A stretch of DNA of 64,000 bases from Synergistaceae bacterium (GCA_021372895.1 JAJFTP010000030.1:1-64000), one strand, 5' to 3'. Positions 36,887 through 46,084 are shown, counted from the first letter of the stretch. Translations and numbers: made by a program. The notes: generated by a model from the sequence alone, not told the origin.

Positions 36887-37954
36887 TTATACTATGGGTC
36901 TGACCCATCCGAATGAATCTTTCTTCCTTCCCCACTGGATGCCTGTAAGTTCATCATAGAGTTTCTGCGCCATCGGACCTGTCTTGAAGCTGTTGACAGT
37001 ATAACTCTCATCACAGTAGACCAGCTCCCCTATCGGAGAAAGTACCGCCGCTGTCCCGCAGCACCAGCACTCTTCAAGTCTGCCTGATTTTATCGCGCCC
37101 AGAAGCTCGTCAACGCTTATAAGGCGCTCTTCGACAGGGACGTTCCATGATCTCAGGATCTCTATAAGCGACTTTCTCGTGATGCCGTCAAGAACAGATC
37201 CGGTCAGCGCCGGAGTTATGACCTTCCCGTCGATCTTGAACATGACGTTCATTCCGCCGCCCTCTTCAATGTATCTTTTCTCGGCTGCGTCGAGCCAGAG
37301 GACCTGAGAATATCCCATCTTTTCGGCGCGCTCTCCAGCCCGCAGGGATGCCGCATAGTTGCCGCCGCACTTTGCATAGCCTGTTCCGCCTTTCGCCGCA
37401 CGGGCGTCCTCCTTTTCTATAAGCATCTTAACCGGGTTTATGCCTTCAGGGAAATATGAACCGACAGGACATGTTATGATGCAGAAAATACACTCTTCAG
37501 GAGAGTGAATACCCATACGCGCGTCCGACGCGAACATAAAGGGTCGGATATAGAGAGAAGTCCCCGGCTCGGCAGGTACCCACTCCCGATCAATTCCGAC
37601 AAGCTCTTTTATGGCTGCCATCATAATATCTTCGTCTATCTTCGGCAGGCACATACGCTCTGCCGAAGAATTAAGCCTTCTGATGTTCTCTGTTGGGCGG
37701 AAAAGCTGGATATCTCCGGTTGGCGTGCGGTATGCCTTAAGTCCCTCGAAGATCTCCGGAGCATAGTGGAGAACAGCTGCCGCGGGAGAGAGCTCTATAG
37801 GTGCGAATGGGACGATACGCGGGCTATGCCAGCCTTGGCCCTTCTTATAGTTCATCATGAACATGTGGTCTGAGAAAACAGTTCCAAATGCGACGTTGTT
37901 GGCGTTGCATTTAGGTTTTGGTGCCGAAGTGCGTTCGATCTTGATTTTTTCCAT
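36887..37954 (-). CDS. ilvE: Branched-chain amino acid aminotransferase
   Basis: About 355 residues of the class IV, BCAT-II-like type. The PLP lysine is in YAKCGGNYAASL, with the later EEGGGMNVMF and TPALTGSVLDGITR segments. It transfers amino groups between branched-chain amino acids and 2-oxoglutarate. The ATG at 37954 follows AAGGGG; the frame continues to 37996 without a ribosome site. It has the long N-terminal form found in clostridia and Synergistota. It is convergent with argH and monocistronic. Confidence 0.95.
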   Translation of the reverse strand: MEKIKIERTSAPKPKCNANNVAFGTVFSDHMFMMNYKKGQGWHSPRIVPFAPIELSPAAAVLHYAPEIFEGLKAYRTPTGDIQLFRPTENIRRLNSSAERMCLPKIDEDIMMAAIKELVGIDREWVPAEPGTSLYIRPFMFASDARMGIHSPEECIFCIITCPVGSYFPEGINPVKMLIEKEDARAAKGGTGYAKCGGNYAASLRAGERAEKMGYSQVLWLDAAEKRYIEEGGGMNVMFKIDGKVITPALTGSVLDGITRKSLIEILRSWNVPVEERLISVDELLGAIKSGRLEECWCCGTAAVLSPIGELVYCDESYTVNSFKTGPMAQKLYDELTGIQWGRKKDSFGWVRPIV

Positions 37955-38215
37955 ATGTGTCAGCCCCTTATCATCCAAAGATTTTTGTTCCATCATTTTT
38001 TTAATAATAAATTATTAACGTTCTGATGTTGGAGGTCGATTATATAGCATGTTGTTATTGCGGTCTATAAAAGTGCAGCATTGAAATTTAAACTTATATT
38101 TGTATATATTCAGCAATTGGACTGACTGGAGGAATTTTAGCCATTAGACTATAATGAATCGATACTATTTTCATATAGAACGCACTTTTTTAAGAGAAAG
38201 AACGGAGGACTATAT

Positions 38216-39604
38216 ATGGCAATGATACCAGAGCATATTTTCCGTGAATACGACATAAGGGGCATTGCCGAGACAGAGCTGACCGACGAAACAGTACGGC
38301 TCATCGGGCAGGCTTACGGTACATGGCTCTCTGCACGCGGCATCAAGTCTGTCACGTTAGGCGGAGACGCGCGCCTTTCCACAAAGCGTATCAAGGCGGC
38401 GGCGGCGGACGGAATGATGAATGCGGGCGTAAATGTCACCGATATAGGCCTCGTCTCTACACCGGCGTTCTACTGGAGCATGTACCGCTTTGACGTCACC
38501 GGGGGGATCATGGTCACAGGCAGCCACAATCCAAAAGAGTTCAACGGACTAAAGGTTGCATATGACAAGACGACGCTGTGGGGCGACGGTATATTGGAAT
38601 TTTTAAAGATAATACAGGAAGGCCGCATTATAACTGCGGATATTTCCGGCTCCCTGAGGGTTGCGGATATCAATTTGGAATATATTGACATGCTTGTCTC
38701 GAAGATTGAACTTGGGCCGCGCAGACCCAAGATCGTCTGTGACTCCGGCAACGGAACAGGAGGCTTATACGCTCCGATGTTCCTGCGCCGCATCGGCTGT
38801 GATGTCACTGAGCTTTTCAGCGAGCCGGACGGCACGTTTCCGAATCACCATCCTGACCCTACAAAACGTGAAAATCTTACCCGGCTGATTGAAACGGTAT
38901 GCAATGAGAAAGCAGACTTCGGTGTAGGTTTTGACGGAGATGCCGACAGGATCGGAGTTGTAGACGACAAGGGTGAGGTTATATGGGGAGACAGACTAAT
39001 GGCCCTTTACTGGCGGGAGATACTTCCGAAACATCCCGGTGCCGTTGCTATATGTGAGGTAAAGAGCTCCATGGCACTGCCTGAAGAAATCCTTAAACTC
39101 GGCGGCAGGCCGATCTGGTGGAATGCAGGGCACTCTCTTATAAAGGCGAAGATGCGGGAGGAAAACGCGCTTTTCTCCGGCGAAGTCTCGGGGCACATGT
39201 TTTTCGCCGACGAATACTTTGGCTACGATGACGCGTTCTACGCAGCAGCGCGTCTTGCGCGGATAATCTCCCACACGGACAGGCCTCTTTCAGAGATAAT
39301 GGCGGAGATACCAAGATATCCTTCCACGGCTGAGACGCGCTATGACTGCCCTGACGATGTAAAGTCCGGGGTCGTCGAACGTGTGAAGGCACAGGCTCTG
39401 AAGGAAGGGCTTGAGATGATAACTGTCGACGGTGTCCGGATAGTCTATAAAAACGGCTGGGGCCTTATCCGCATATCGAATACCCAGCCGATTCTTGTTG
39501 CGCGCTGCGAGGGACGTACGGAAGAAGCTCTCGCTGATATTTGCGCCGACATGAAGCGCCGTCTGCTTGAGGCAGGCAGCCCCCCATTTGAGTGGGAATA
39601 TTAA
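38216..39604 (+). CDS. Phosphomannomutase / phosphoglucomutase
   Basis: 462 residues with the four-domain phosphohexomutase layout. The phosphoserine loop is VTGSHNPKEFNG (near 97-108), the metal loop GFDGDADRIGVVD, the sugar loop GEVSGHMFF, and the C-terminal phosphate-binding SNTQPILVARCEG. It interconverts hexose 1- and 6-phosphates for sugar-nucleotide and LPS synthesis, like AlgC. GGAGG precedes the ATG. A TATAAT at 38150-38155 may be its -10. Confidence 0.95.
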   Translation: MAMIPEHIFREYDIRGIAETELTDETVRLIGQAYGTWLSARGIKSVTLGGDARLSTKRIKAAAADGMMNAGVNVTDIGLVSTPAFYWSMYRFDVTGGIMVTGSHNPKEFNGLKVAYDKTTLWGDGILEFLKIIQEGRIITADISGSLRVADINLEYIDMLVSKIELGPRRPKIVCDSGNGTGGLYAPMFLRRIGCDVTELFSEPDGTFPNHHPDPTKRENLTRLIETVCNEKADFGVGFDGDADRIGVVDDKGEVIWGDRLMALYWREILPKHPGAVAICEVKSSMALPEEILKLGGRPIWWNAGHSLIKAKMREENALFSGEVSGHMFFADEYFGYDDAFYAAARLARIISHTDRPLSEIMAEIPRYPSTAETRYDCPDDVKSGVVERVKAQALKEGLEMITVDGVRIVYKNGWGLIRISNTQPILVARCEGRTEEALADICADMKRRLLEAGSPPFEWEY

Positions 39605-39755
39605 GGAAACGCCGACCAATATCCCTACTGTCGTCATGCGCGTGCTTGGGCACTGATTTTTCAAGCGGTTTTCCTTGTATTGCGACATTTCTTGCTGTAA
39701 ATACTTTAAAAGCTGACCAACACATAAATACTATATCTAAAGGGAGGACCATATA

Positions 39756-40448
39756 ATGGAATATACAAAAGAAGTGGAAGAGATGGTATGCGTGGCAAAA
39801 GGTGCGAAGCACGCCCCTGCTCCGATCCCGGAGGAGGGGAAGTGGGTCGAATCGCGGCAGATCGGAGATATCTCCGGTTTTACTCATGGCGTAGGCTGGT
39901 GTGCACCACAGCAGGGTGCGTGCAAGCTTACGCTCAACATAAAGGAAGGAGTCATTCAGGAGGCGCTTGTCGAAACTATCGGCTGTTCCGGCATGACGCA
40001 TTCCGCTGCCATGGCGGCTGAGATCCTTCCCGGCAGGACGATCCTGGAAGCTCTGAACACGGATCTTGTCTGTGACGCGATAAACACAGCCATGCGGGAA
40101 CTCTTTCTCCAGATAGCCTATGGCAGAAGCCAGAGCGCATTTTCGGAGGGCGGGCTTCAGATCGGGGCAGGCCTTGAAGACCTCGGCAAAGGGCTTCGTT
40201 CACAGATAGGAACCATGTACGGCACATTGCCTAAGGGGGTACGCTACCTTGAAATGGCAGAGGGATATATTCTGGAGGAGGCGCTGGACAAAAACAGAGA
40301 GGTCATAGGCTACAAATACGTCTCTCTAGGTAAAATGATGGAAGCGATCCGCAAGGGCGTTGATCCCAAGGAAGCGTTTGAGAAAAACACTGGCACATAC
40401 GGCAGATTTGATGAAGCCGACATGGTCATTGACCCGCGCAGACAGTAG
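39756..40448 (+). CDS. NifU/IscU-like iron-sulfur scaffold protein paired with GGGtGRT protein
   Basis: 230 residues. Residues about 45-95 resemble the NifU N-terminal (IscU) fold. GVGWCAPQQGACKLTL corresponds to the scaffold's first cysteine loop and TIGCSGMTHSAAMAAEIL to its second; cysteines are C49, C56 and C77. The third ligand loop of IscU is not recognisable, and about 110 further residues have no obvious match. It may hold or transfer an iron-sulfur cluster. The gene ends 21 bp before a GGGtGRT-family gene, with a strong ribosome site on each, so the two almost certainly act together. The specific function is unknown. Confidence 0.8.
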   Translation: MEYTKEVEEMVCVAKGAKHAPAPIPEEGKWVESRQIGDISGFTHGVGWCAPQQGACKLTLNIKEGVIQEALVETIGCSGMTHSAAMAAEILPGRTILEALNTDLVCDAINTAMRELFLQIAYGRSQSAFSEGGLQIGAGLEDLGKGLRSQIGTMYGTLPKGVRYLEMAEGYILEEALDKNREVIGYKYVSLGKMMEAIRKGVDPKEAFEKNTGTYGRFDEADMVIDPRRQ

Positions 40449-40469
40449 AGAAAGGGAGGTATAAAAACC

Positions 40470-41471
40470 ATGGTCACGTTTGAAGGAATAGAACGGAGAA
40501 TGGGTCAGATAGAACCCTTCCTCAAGGAACAAGGCTTTAAGGATCTTGAAGAAGCCCGCAAGCTCTGTATCTCAAAGGGTGTGGATGTAGAGGCTATTGT
40601 AAAGGGTGTCCAGACGATAGCGTTTGATGATGCTGTCTGGGCATATACTCTCGGCGCCGCATACGCTATAAAATCAGGTGTTATGACTGCCACTGAAGCC
40701 GCCGAGAAAATCGGCACAGGGCTCCAGGTATTCTGCATTCCAGGCTCTGTCGCTGATCAGCGCAAGGTCGGGATCGGACACGGCAACCTTGCCGCCATGC
40801 TCCTCCGTGAGGAAACGAAGTGCTTCTGCTTCCTTGCCGGACATGAGTCCTTTGCGGCCGCTGAGGGTGCGATAGGAATTGCCCACACTGCCAATAAAGT
40901 CCGGAAAGACCCTCTCCGAGTGATACTGAACGGACTAGGCAAAGATGCCGCTTATATAATCTCACGCGTAAACGGGTTCACATTTGTCGAGACAAAATAT
41001 GAATACTGCACATGTAAACTGAATATCATCGAAGAGAGGCCTTTCTCTGACGGAGACAAGGCAAAAGTCCGCTGCTTCGGGGCGGATGACGTCAGTGAAG
41101 GTGTCGCGATAATGATACACGAGGGCGTCGACGTATCAATAACAGGCAACTCGACCAACCCAACTCGCTTCCAGCACCCGGTTGCAGGAACATATAAGAA
41201 ATGGACCGTCGAAAACGGACACAAGTATTTTTCCGTCGCATCGGGCGGCGGTACGGGGCGTACCCTGCACCCTGACAACATGGCAGCCGGGCCGGCAAGC
41301 TACGGCATGACAGATACGATGGGACGCATGCACAGCGATGCGCAGTTTGCGGGCTCTTCATCGGTTCCGGCGCACGTAGAGATGATGGGGTTCATCGGAA
41401 TGGGTAACAACCCGATGGTTGGCGCATCCGTTGCAGTCGCGGTAGCAGTAGAAGAAGCAATGAGTAAATAA
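40470..41471 (+). CDS. GGGtGRT-family protein of unknown function
   Basis: 333 residues. The motif SGGGTGRTLHPD (GGGTGRT at 259-265) gives this conserved bacterial family its name. Other notable parts are GIGHGNLAAMLL, CFCFLAGHESFAAAEGAIG, and cysteines at 89, 118, 120, 180 and 182 (EYCTC). The Gly/Thr-rich loop suggests binding of a phosphate or nucleotide. No signal peptide, so cytoplasmic. It follows the NifU-like gene by 21 bp. A link to iron-sulfur chemistry is inferred from the neighbour. Confidence 0.85.
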   Translation: MVTFEGIERRMGQIEPFLKEQGFKDLEEARKLCISKGVDVEAIVKGVQTIAFDDAVWAYTLGAAYAIKSGVMTATEAAEKIGTGLQVFCIPGSVADQRKVGIGHGNLAAMLLREETKCFCFLAGHESFAAAEGAIGIAHTANKVRKDPLRVILNGLGKDAAYIISRVNGFTFVETKYEYCTCKLNIIEERPFSDGDKAKVRCFGADDVSEGVAIMIHEGVDVSITGNSTNPTRFQHPVAGTYKKWTVENGHKYFSVASGGGTGRTLHPDNMAAGPASYGMTDTMGRMHSDAQFAGSSSVPAHVEMMGFIGMGNNPMVGASVAVAVAVEEAMSK

Positions 41472-41599
41472 CGAAGAAAAAAAACACTGATTGATACACC
41501 GGCAATAAGCCAGGCAATCTGTAGTTTGACTGTAATTCTTTGTACATTGGATCGATCAGTGTCTTCTCATGCTCCATAATTTTCGGAGGCGGTGTTGAA

Positions 41600-42538
41600 A
41601 TGAAAAGGGGTTTTGCCCTTATTGCAATTGTGCTGACCTTAATGGCAAATCCTGCCACTGCTGCTGCCAAGGCAAAGGAGATAAATATCGCACTATGGAA
41701 GCTGCCGCTCAATGTCCCGGCGATGGCGGCCCTTGAGGATAAGAGCTATGAGATGGCATTTGCGGGAGATTACAAGGTGCATTATATCCGGCTTCCCTCT
41801 GGGCCAAAACAGATACAGGCGATGGCCGCAGGTAAGCTTGACATAGCCGACAGCATAGGTGCCGCCGCGGTTCTTGTGGGCAGGGCCAACGGTGTTGACA
41901 TAACGATTGTCGGTGCTAACAGCAGGGCACCGCGCGCGTTCGCGATAATGACGAACAATCCCGAGGTAAAAAACATCAAAGACCTTAAGGGCAGGAAGGT
42001 GGCTGGGCTTCGGGGCTCGGTAGTCCATCAGCTCTATATAGAGCTGATGGAAAAGAACAGGCTGAATGAGGACGATATAGAATTCTTCACTATGCCCCTC
42101 CCGTCTGCGACCTCAGCTCTGCTTGCCAAACAGGTCGATGCTGCGCTTCTGGTGGGCACTGAGATAAGCCGTGCACAGAACGGCGGTGCAAGGATACTGG
42201 CGGACGGGCGCGGGTATGTTGACGGACTCAGCCTTATCGCGGTACGCACTGTATTTTTGGAAGAAAATCCGGAAGCGGTAAGGAAATACTTAAATGCACG
42301 GGAAAAGATATACATAAAGCTTTTGAAGACGCCGGATAAATTTGTCCCGTTGGTCGCCAGGGAGACCCGGATATCCGAAACAGAGGCAAAAGAAATGATG
42401 GGCTGGTATGACTTCAACCCAAAAATAACACCAAGGGATATTAAGGAAATAGAAAAGACTCTTAAATATCTTCAAAAAGAAAAAATGATAAAGTCAACGC
42501 CAGATATAGCTGCATTGATATGGAGCAGATCAAATTAG
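41600..42538 (+). CDS. Periplasmic ABC substrate-binding protein (NMT1/SsuA-like), orphan
   Basis: 312 residues. A Sec signal peptide (MKRGFALIAIVLTLMANPATA) precedes a type II periplasmic binding fold. IRLPSGPKQIQAMAAGKLDIAD and DLKGRKVAGLRGSVVHQLY match the NrtA/SsuA/TauA group that binds sulfonates, nitrate or pyrimidine precursors. The ATG at 41600 follows GGAGGCGG. The frame continues upstream without support. No permease or ATPase gene is adjacent. Confidence 0.88.
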   Translation: MKRGFALIAIVLTLMANPATAAAKAKEINIALWKLPLNVPAMAALEDKSYEMAFAGDYKVHYIRLPSGPKQIQAMAAGKLDIADSIGAAAVLVGRANGVDITIVGANSRAPRAFAIMTNNPEVKNIKDLKGRKVAGLRGSVVHQLYIELMEKNRLNEDDIEFFTMPLPSATSALLAKQVDAALLVGTEISRAQNGGARILADGRGYVDGLSLIAVRTVFLEENPEAVRKYLNAREKIYIKLLKTPDKFVPLVARETRISETEAKEMMGWYDFNPKITPRDIKEIEKTLKYLQKEKMIKSTPDIAALIWSRSN

Positions 42539-42681
42539 TAGTCATTTATACGTATTTTAACTTTTTTTGCCAAATACATTCTTTACATTTGATAAAAATA
42601 CATATAGACTCTATACAGTGTTTCGATGCATTGTGAAAAACATAATAAGATTAAATATATATCAAGGAAGGAATGGATATC

Positions 42682-42960
42682 ATGGCAAAAGTAAAAAAAG
42701 ATGGTGCCGCAACAGCAAAGAGAGTACGCAGAAGTCCTGAGATACTAATGAAAGAACTCGATACGAAAATGAAGAAACTCGAAGCACGTATTTACAAGAA
42801 AAACAAAGAAGCAGTGCATCACATCGGTGCGGCTATACTTAAGCGCGCTAATTTTGATTTCTCCTCATTCACAGAAGAGGATTTTGAAGATATTGTCAAT
42901 TTGACCCCAAGGGGCAATGAGATTATCCGCGATATCATCTCAAAGGCGCATCAGAATTAG
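42682..42960 (+). CDS. Unknown small basic protein
   Basis: 92 residues, Lys/Arg-rich in the first two thirds, then an acidic FSSFTEEDFEDIVNL stretch. A helical central segment (EILMKELDTKMKKLEARIY) could form a coiled coil. I do not recognise a family. The ATG at 42682 has AAGGAAGG about 9 nt upstream; the ATG at 42673 is too close to it. A strong terminator follows. It may bind nucleic acid, judging only by charge. Confidence 0.65.
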   Translation: MAKVKKDGAATAKRVRRSPEILMKELDTKMKKLEARIYKKNKEAVHHIGAAILKRANFDFSSFTEEDFEDIVNLTPRGNEIIRDIISKAHQN

Positions 42961-42971
42961 TTTATTGCAGT

Positions 42972-43013
42972 AATGAGACAGACAGTGTTGATCCAGATAC
43001 TGTCTGTCTCATT
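42972..43013 (+). terminator. Intrinsic terminator
   Basis: A perfect 15-bp stem (42972-42986 with 42999-43013) with a 12-nt loop and a following GGTTTTC lies 11 bp past the stop of the small basic protein. Confidence 0.8.
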
Positions 43014-43076
43014 GGTTTTCTGACGGAAAATGCCGCCATTTGAGTATATTGATATGGATATTAAACATATGATGAT

Positions 43077-43112
43077 CCTGCCTGTGATAGTTTCAGGGCA
43101 GGGTCTCTTTTT
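43077..43112 (+). terminator. Second hairpin with T run, in the gap before the purine permease
   Basis: CCTGCC (43077-43082) pairs with GGCAGG (43097-43102), followed by TCTCTTTTTT. It may terminate a transcript entering the gap. It lies upstream of the promoter at 43295, so it does not control the permease as an attenuator. The rest of the 43014-43367 gap shows no gene, and no purine riboswitch core was found. Confidence 0.5.
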
Positions 43113-43294
43113 TAGACTTTGGATCCCACGTCGGAGAATCTAATTTTTCCATTCGCGAATTTCGTCAAATATATGCATGCGCAAACAAAAAAGGACATCC
43201 CATGCTTCGTGGATCCCCTGTAGCTGTAACATACGCAGCTCTCCGGATGTTACTTACAAATATAATAATATTGTTTCATATATCAAATATAAGG

Positions 43295-43323
43295 TTGACA
43301 AATAAATCAGAGTGAAGTATTTT
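43295..43323 (+). promoter_or_regulatory. Promoter of the purine permease - phosphoribosyltransferase operon
   Basis: A perfect TTGACA (43295-43300), 17-bp spacer and TATTTT (43318-43323) lie about 45 bp before the GTG start. A GGGGGG ribosome site is at 43355-43360. Confidence 0.75.
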
Positions 43324-43367
43324 ACCCAAGGCATTATTAACAGTACTTATCTTTGGGGGGCAATAAA

Positions 43368-44480
43368 GTGGAAACACTCATGACTGATATTTTTACGGCA
43401 CTTGCGGTTGTAGTCAACGGGATCCCGCAGGGGCTGCTTGCGCTGAGCTTCGGTTTCGCTGCTTTTCCTACCAGCGTCGCGTTCCTTATCGGCGCGGCAG
43501 GTTCTGTTGCATTCAACTCGGTTGCCACAATATCTTTCCAGGCAGAGACGATAACTTTAGCCGGAAAGATGGGCAGGGACATCCGTGAACGGCTGAGCCT
43601 GGTTTTTTGGGGTGCGCTGTTTTTGCTCGTCCCTTCTGTACTTGGTCTCAATGAAAAAATAGTCTCCTTCATCGGACCTACGGTAGTTAACTCGATGATG
43701 GCCGGTGTCGGGATAATGCTCGCATATGTTGCTATAGATCTTTTCAACTCAGAGAGGATCTCAGGCTCAGTCTCGATGATCACAGGACTCGCAGTATGGT
43801 TTATAACATTTGACCTTGCAAAGACGATAATCATATCTGTCCTCATCTCGACCGCAGTATATAATATCCTGAAAAAATCAGGCAGCGTCGGGAACCATAC
43901 CATTGTGCATGACCTAAACAGGGAAAAATTCACGCTGGGCAACATTGAGTGGAAGATATGGGAACACCCGAACATCATAATAAATGGACTCGCGCTTGCA
44001 TGCCTCAACATCGGCGCCAACATCAGCTTCGGTAAGATTACCGGCAGCATCGCGGGCGTCAACGCAAACATCGATCATCTGGCTATCTATTCATCGCTTG
44101 CAGACCTGTTTTCTTCCTTCTTCGGCGGCGGTCCGGTCGAGGCGATCATATCGGGGACTGCGACAGCTCCGGATCCGGTCCGTTCATCCGTAATAATGAT
44201 GCTGATAATGGCGGCGATCCTGCTTTTAAAGCTTCTTCCCACCATTGGGAAATACGTTCACAGCTCCTCAATCGCAGGGTTCCTGTTTGTGCTTGGCACA
44301 TTCGTCACTTTTGCATCGAATATCCAGGGCGCGATAGCGTCCGCACCGGCAGCGGCCGGTCCCTTCGGATTCTCCCCGTGGGGCATGGTCATTGGCGCAA
44401 CGGTCCTCGTCTCGGCGAAGTGGAACCCGTTCTTCGGGCTGCTCGCCGGAGTAGTGCTCAAGATAATGTTCTCACTATAG
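43368..44480 (+). CDS. Purine/xanthine-type permease (NCS2/AzgA-like)
   Basis: 370 residues with about ten to twelve hydrophobic segments. The central LFSSFFGGGPVEAIISGTATAPDP occupies the place of the AzgA/NCS2 substrate-binding motif (GGTPxT...E). It is shorter than the usual 430 residues or so, and its N-terminus looks reduced. The GTG at 43368 is 7 nt from GGGGGG. A phosphoribosyltransferase follows 10 bp later, so uptake of a purine base and its trapping as a nucleotide are the likely joint role. The substrate is inferred from context. Confidence 0.75.
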   Translation: METLMTDIFTALAVVVNGIPQGLLALSFGFAAFPTSVAFLIGAAGSVAFNSVATISFQAETITLAGKMGRDIRERLSLVFWGALFLLVPSVLGLNEKIVSFIGPTVVNSMMAGVGIMLAYVAIDLFNSERISGSVSMITGLAVWFITFDLAKTIIISVLISTAVYNILKKSGSVGNHTIVHDLNREKFTLGNIEWKIWEHPNIIINGLALACLNIGANISFGKITGSIAGVNANIDHLAIYSSLADLFSSFFGGGPVEAIISGTATAPDPVRSSVIMMLIMAAILLLKLLPTIGKYVHSSSIAGFLFVLGTFVTFASNIQGAIASAPAAAGPFGFSPWGMVIGATVLVSAKWNPFFGLLAGVVLKIMFSL

Positions 44481-44490
44481 GAGGCTGAAG

Positions 44491-45042
44491 ATGGAAGACA
44501 GTTATACTCTTAAAATTTGCGGGCTCACAAGAGAGCTTAAGAAGATACAGGTTGCTCCTGATCTTATTATCGCGTCGTTTGTAATGCTCGGCGATACAGA
44601 GCTTGTAGAGAAGAGCGCCGATGCACTATATAAAAAAATGAAAAAAGTCGGGAAGATAGATATGCTTGTGTGTCCGGAGGCAAAGGGCATACCACTCACA
44701 CATGCGCTTGCTGTGCGCTTGGGCGTCAACTACGTTGTTGCGCGAAAATCCGTAAAGAGCTATATGGATCGGCCTATCATAGCCGAGGTCAAATCCATTA
44801 CAACGAAAGAGCCGCAGATAATCGTTTTAGACGGGGTTGACGCGGCACGTCTCAACGGCAGGCGCGTCTGCATCGTTGATGATGTCGTTTCAACAGGAGG
44901 TTCGCTTCGCTCCCTCGAAGATGTGCTCTTGAAAACCGGCTGTACTGTGGTAAGCAAAGTCGCAGTGCTTCTCGAAGATGGTGGTTACAATGGAGACGAT
45001 CTTATATATATCGACAGGCTCCCAGTCTTTCAGGCGGGATAA
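44491..45042 (+). CDS. Purine phosphoribosyltransferase (Apt/Xpt-like)
   Basis: 183 residues. The type I PRTase fold has the PRPP loop VCIVDDVVSTGGSL (about 127-140), and VCPEAKGIPLTHALAVRLG near residue 60 resembles adenine or xanthine PRTases. It converts a purine base and PRPP into a nucleotide. AGGAGG precedes the ATG. Which base is used is open; co-transcription with the permease supports salvage. Confidence 0.9.
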   Translation: MEDSYTLKICGLTRELKKIQVAPDLIIASFVMLGDTELVEKSADALYKKMKKVGKIDMLVCPEAKGIPLTHALAVRLGVNYVVARKSVKSYMDRPIIAEVKSITTKEPQIIVLDGVDAARLNGRRVCIVDDVVSTGGSLRSLEDVLLKTGCTVVSKVAVLLEDGGYNGDDLIYIDRLPVFQAG

Positions 45043-45064
45043 TTTATCATATAAAGATGCACAA

Positions 45065-45096
45065 GAAAGCGCTGCAAAAAGATCCGCGGCGCTTTC
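45065..45096 (+). terminator. Hairpin after the phosphoribosyltransferase gene
   Basis: GAAAGCGC (45065-45072) pairs with GCGCTTTC (45089-45096) 22 bp past the stop. The downstream T content is modest, so it is a possible weak terminator. Confidence 0.45.
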
Positions 45097-45126
45097 TATA
45101 TGATAATTCTCTCATCTTCTGTTATA

Positions 45127-45273
45127 TCACGAGTCGCCGCAAAAACCAAAAAAATTTATTTCGTCAGGTGTCATGACCATGCTCCCGTCTTTATCCGCAA
45201 GAAAATTTTTCTCCTGTCCTGCATAATTGTCAGTCGTCTGTCCGGCCTCCTGAACTTTCTCACTGTCAGTCAT
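45127..45273 (-). CDS. Possible 48-residue small protein
   Basis: An ATG at 45273 opens a 48-codon frame ending TGA at 45127, starting 27 bp after the stop of the exported protein on the same strand. The peptide is acidic and polar (MTDSEKVQEAGQTTDNYAG... ending FGFCGDS) with no hydrophobic segment. The upstream AAGTGGG is a poor ribosome site. It could be real and coupled, or chance. Confidence 0.3.
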   Translation of the reverse strand: MTDSEKVQEAGQTTDNYAGQEKNFLADKDGSMVMTPDEINFFGFCGDS

Positions 45274-45299
45274 ATCGCGAACCCACTTCACGCAATGAG

Positions 45300-45740
45300 C
45301 TACAGTTTCACGTCGATGATAGCCGTTACCCCTACACCCTTGACCCGCCTGAACTGTTTCAGCGGATTCTCCGAGTCGATTGGGATAAGAGCCTTTGCCC
45401 TGATCCTGTTGAACTCACCCTCAAGCTGCGCAACTGCTTTTGTCTTGTCGATCGACTCCTTTGTCACGCCTCCGACCTGAGCTGCTCCGATACGTGTACC
45501 GTCGCCGATCGATACGATAGGCACAACTTTTGTGTAACCTTCATACTGCGCACCCTTGTTGAAGGTGATCTTATTGATGAAATCATTCAACTGCGGCCCG
45601 ATCGCCTTTACGACCGCACCGCCCCCTACGACAAGAACGCTGTCTTTGATGATGTCTTTCAAATCAGCAAAAGCAAACGGGCTTGCAACGAACACAGACG
45701 CACAAATCAATATTCCAGCGAGAAACTTCTTCATTTTCAT
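45300..45740 (-). CDS. Unknown exported protein
   Basis: 146 residues. A clear signal peptide (MKKFLAGILICASVFVASPFAFA) is followed by a small domain rich in Val, Lys and Gly (VLVVGGGAVVKAIGPQLNDFINKITFN). GGAAGGTG is about 10 nt before the ATG. I do not recognise the family. No membrane helix follows the signal, so periplasmic or secreted. It converges on the purine salvage operon. Confidence 0.75.
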   Translation of the reverse strand: MKMKKFLAGILICASVFVASPFAFADLKDIIKDSVLVVGGGAVVKAIGPQLNDFINKITFNKGAQYEGYTKVVPIVSIGDGTRIGAAQVGGVTKESIDKTKAVAQLEGEFNRIRAKALIPIDSENPLKQFRRVKGVGVTAIIDVKL

Positions 45741-46084
45741 TACCCATGCACCTTCCTTTCATGCATATATACTAACCGACAAAGACGACAACCGTATAGG
45801 CCTTTTGAAGGATTTTCAGCGGGGGAATACACTGGATAAATCTGTGTCGATGGCAATGGAAGCACCTGGATTTTCGCCGTATATGCATATCTTAGGTAAA
45901 ACCTCTCCGACCGCGTATTTCATCAGTTAGCTTTTTCTCTTGAATAATCGTTCCTGTCAGGCTATACTTTAAAAATATTTTAAACAAACATGCATCTGAT
46001 ATCTGAAATCCAAATTTTGTTCAATGTTATGATGGATATATTAAAAAACCACCGTATCTGAACAAGGACTAAGGAGTGGATATT
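45741..46084. other. Intergenic region between divergent genes
   Basis: No clear gene. From 45779 to 45930 the plus strand is open (ending with a TAG stop) and reads like natural protein sequence, with no start or ribosome site. It may be a gene remnant. AT-rich from about 45940, where promoters for the korA-like gene should lie; none was firm. Confidence 0.3.

Noticed and set aside
43014-43367. Purine riboswitch before the purine permease
   Set aside because: No conserved purine-riboswitch core was found. The only terminator-like hairpin lies upstream of the predicted promoter.
45779-45930. Open plus-strand stretch that reads like the end of a protein
   Set aside because: There is no start codon with a ribosome site and no recognisable family. 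It may be a gene remnant, but that cannot be shown from the sequence alone.
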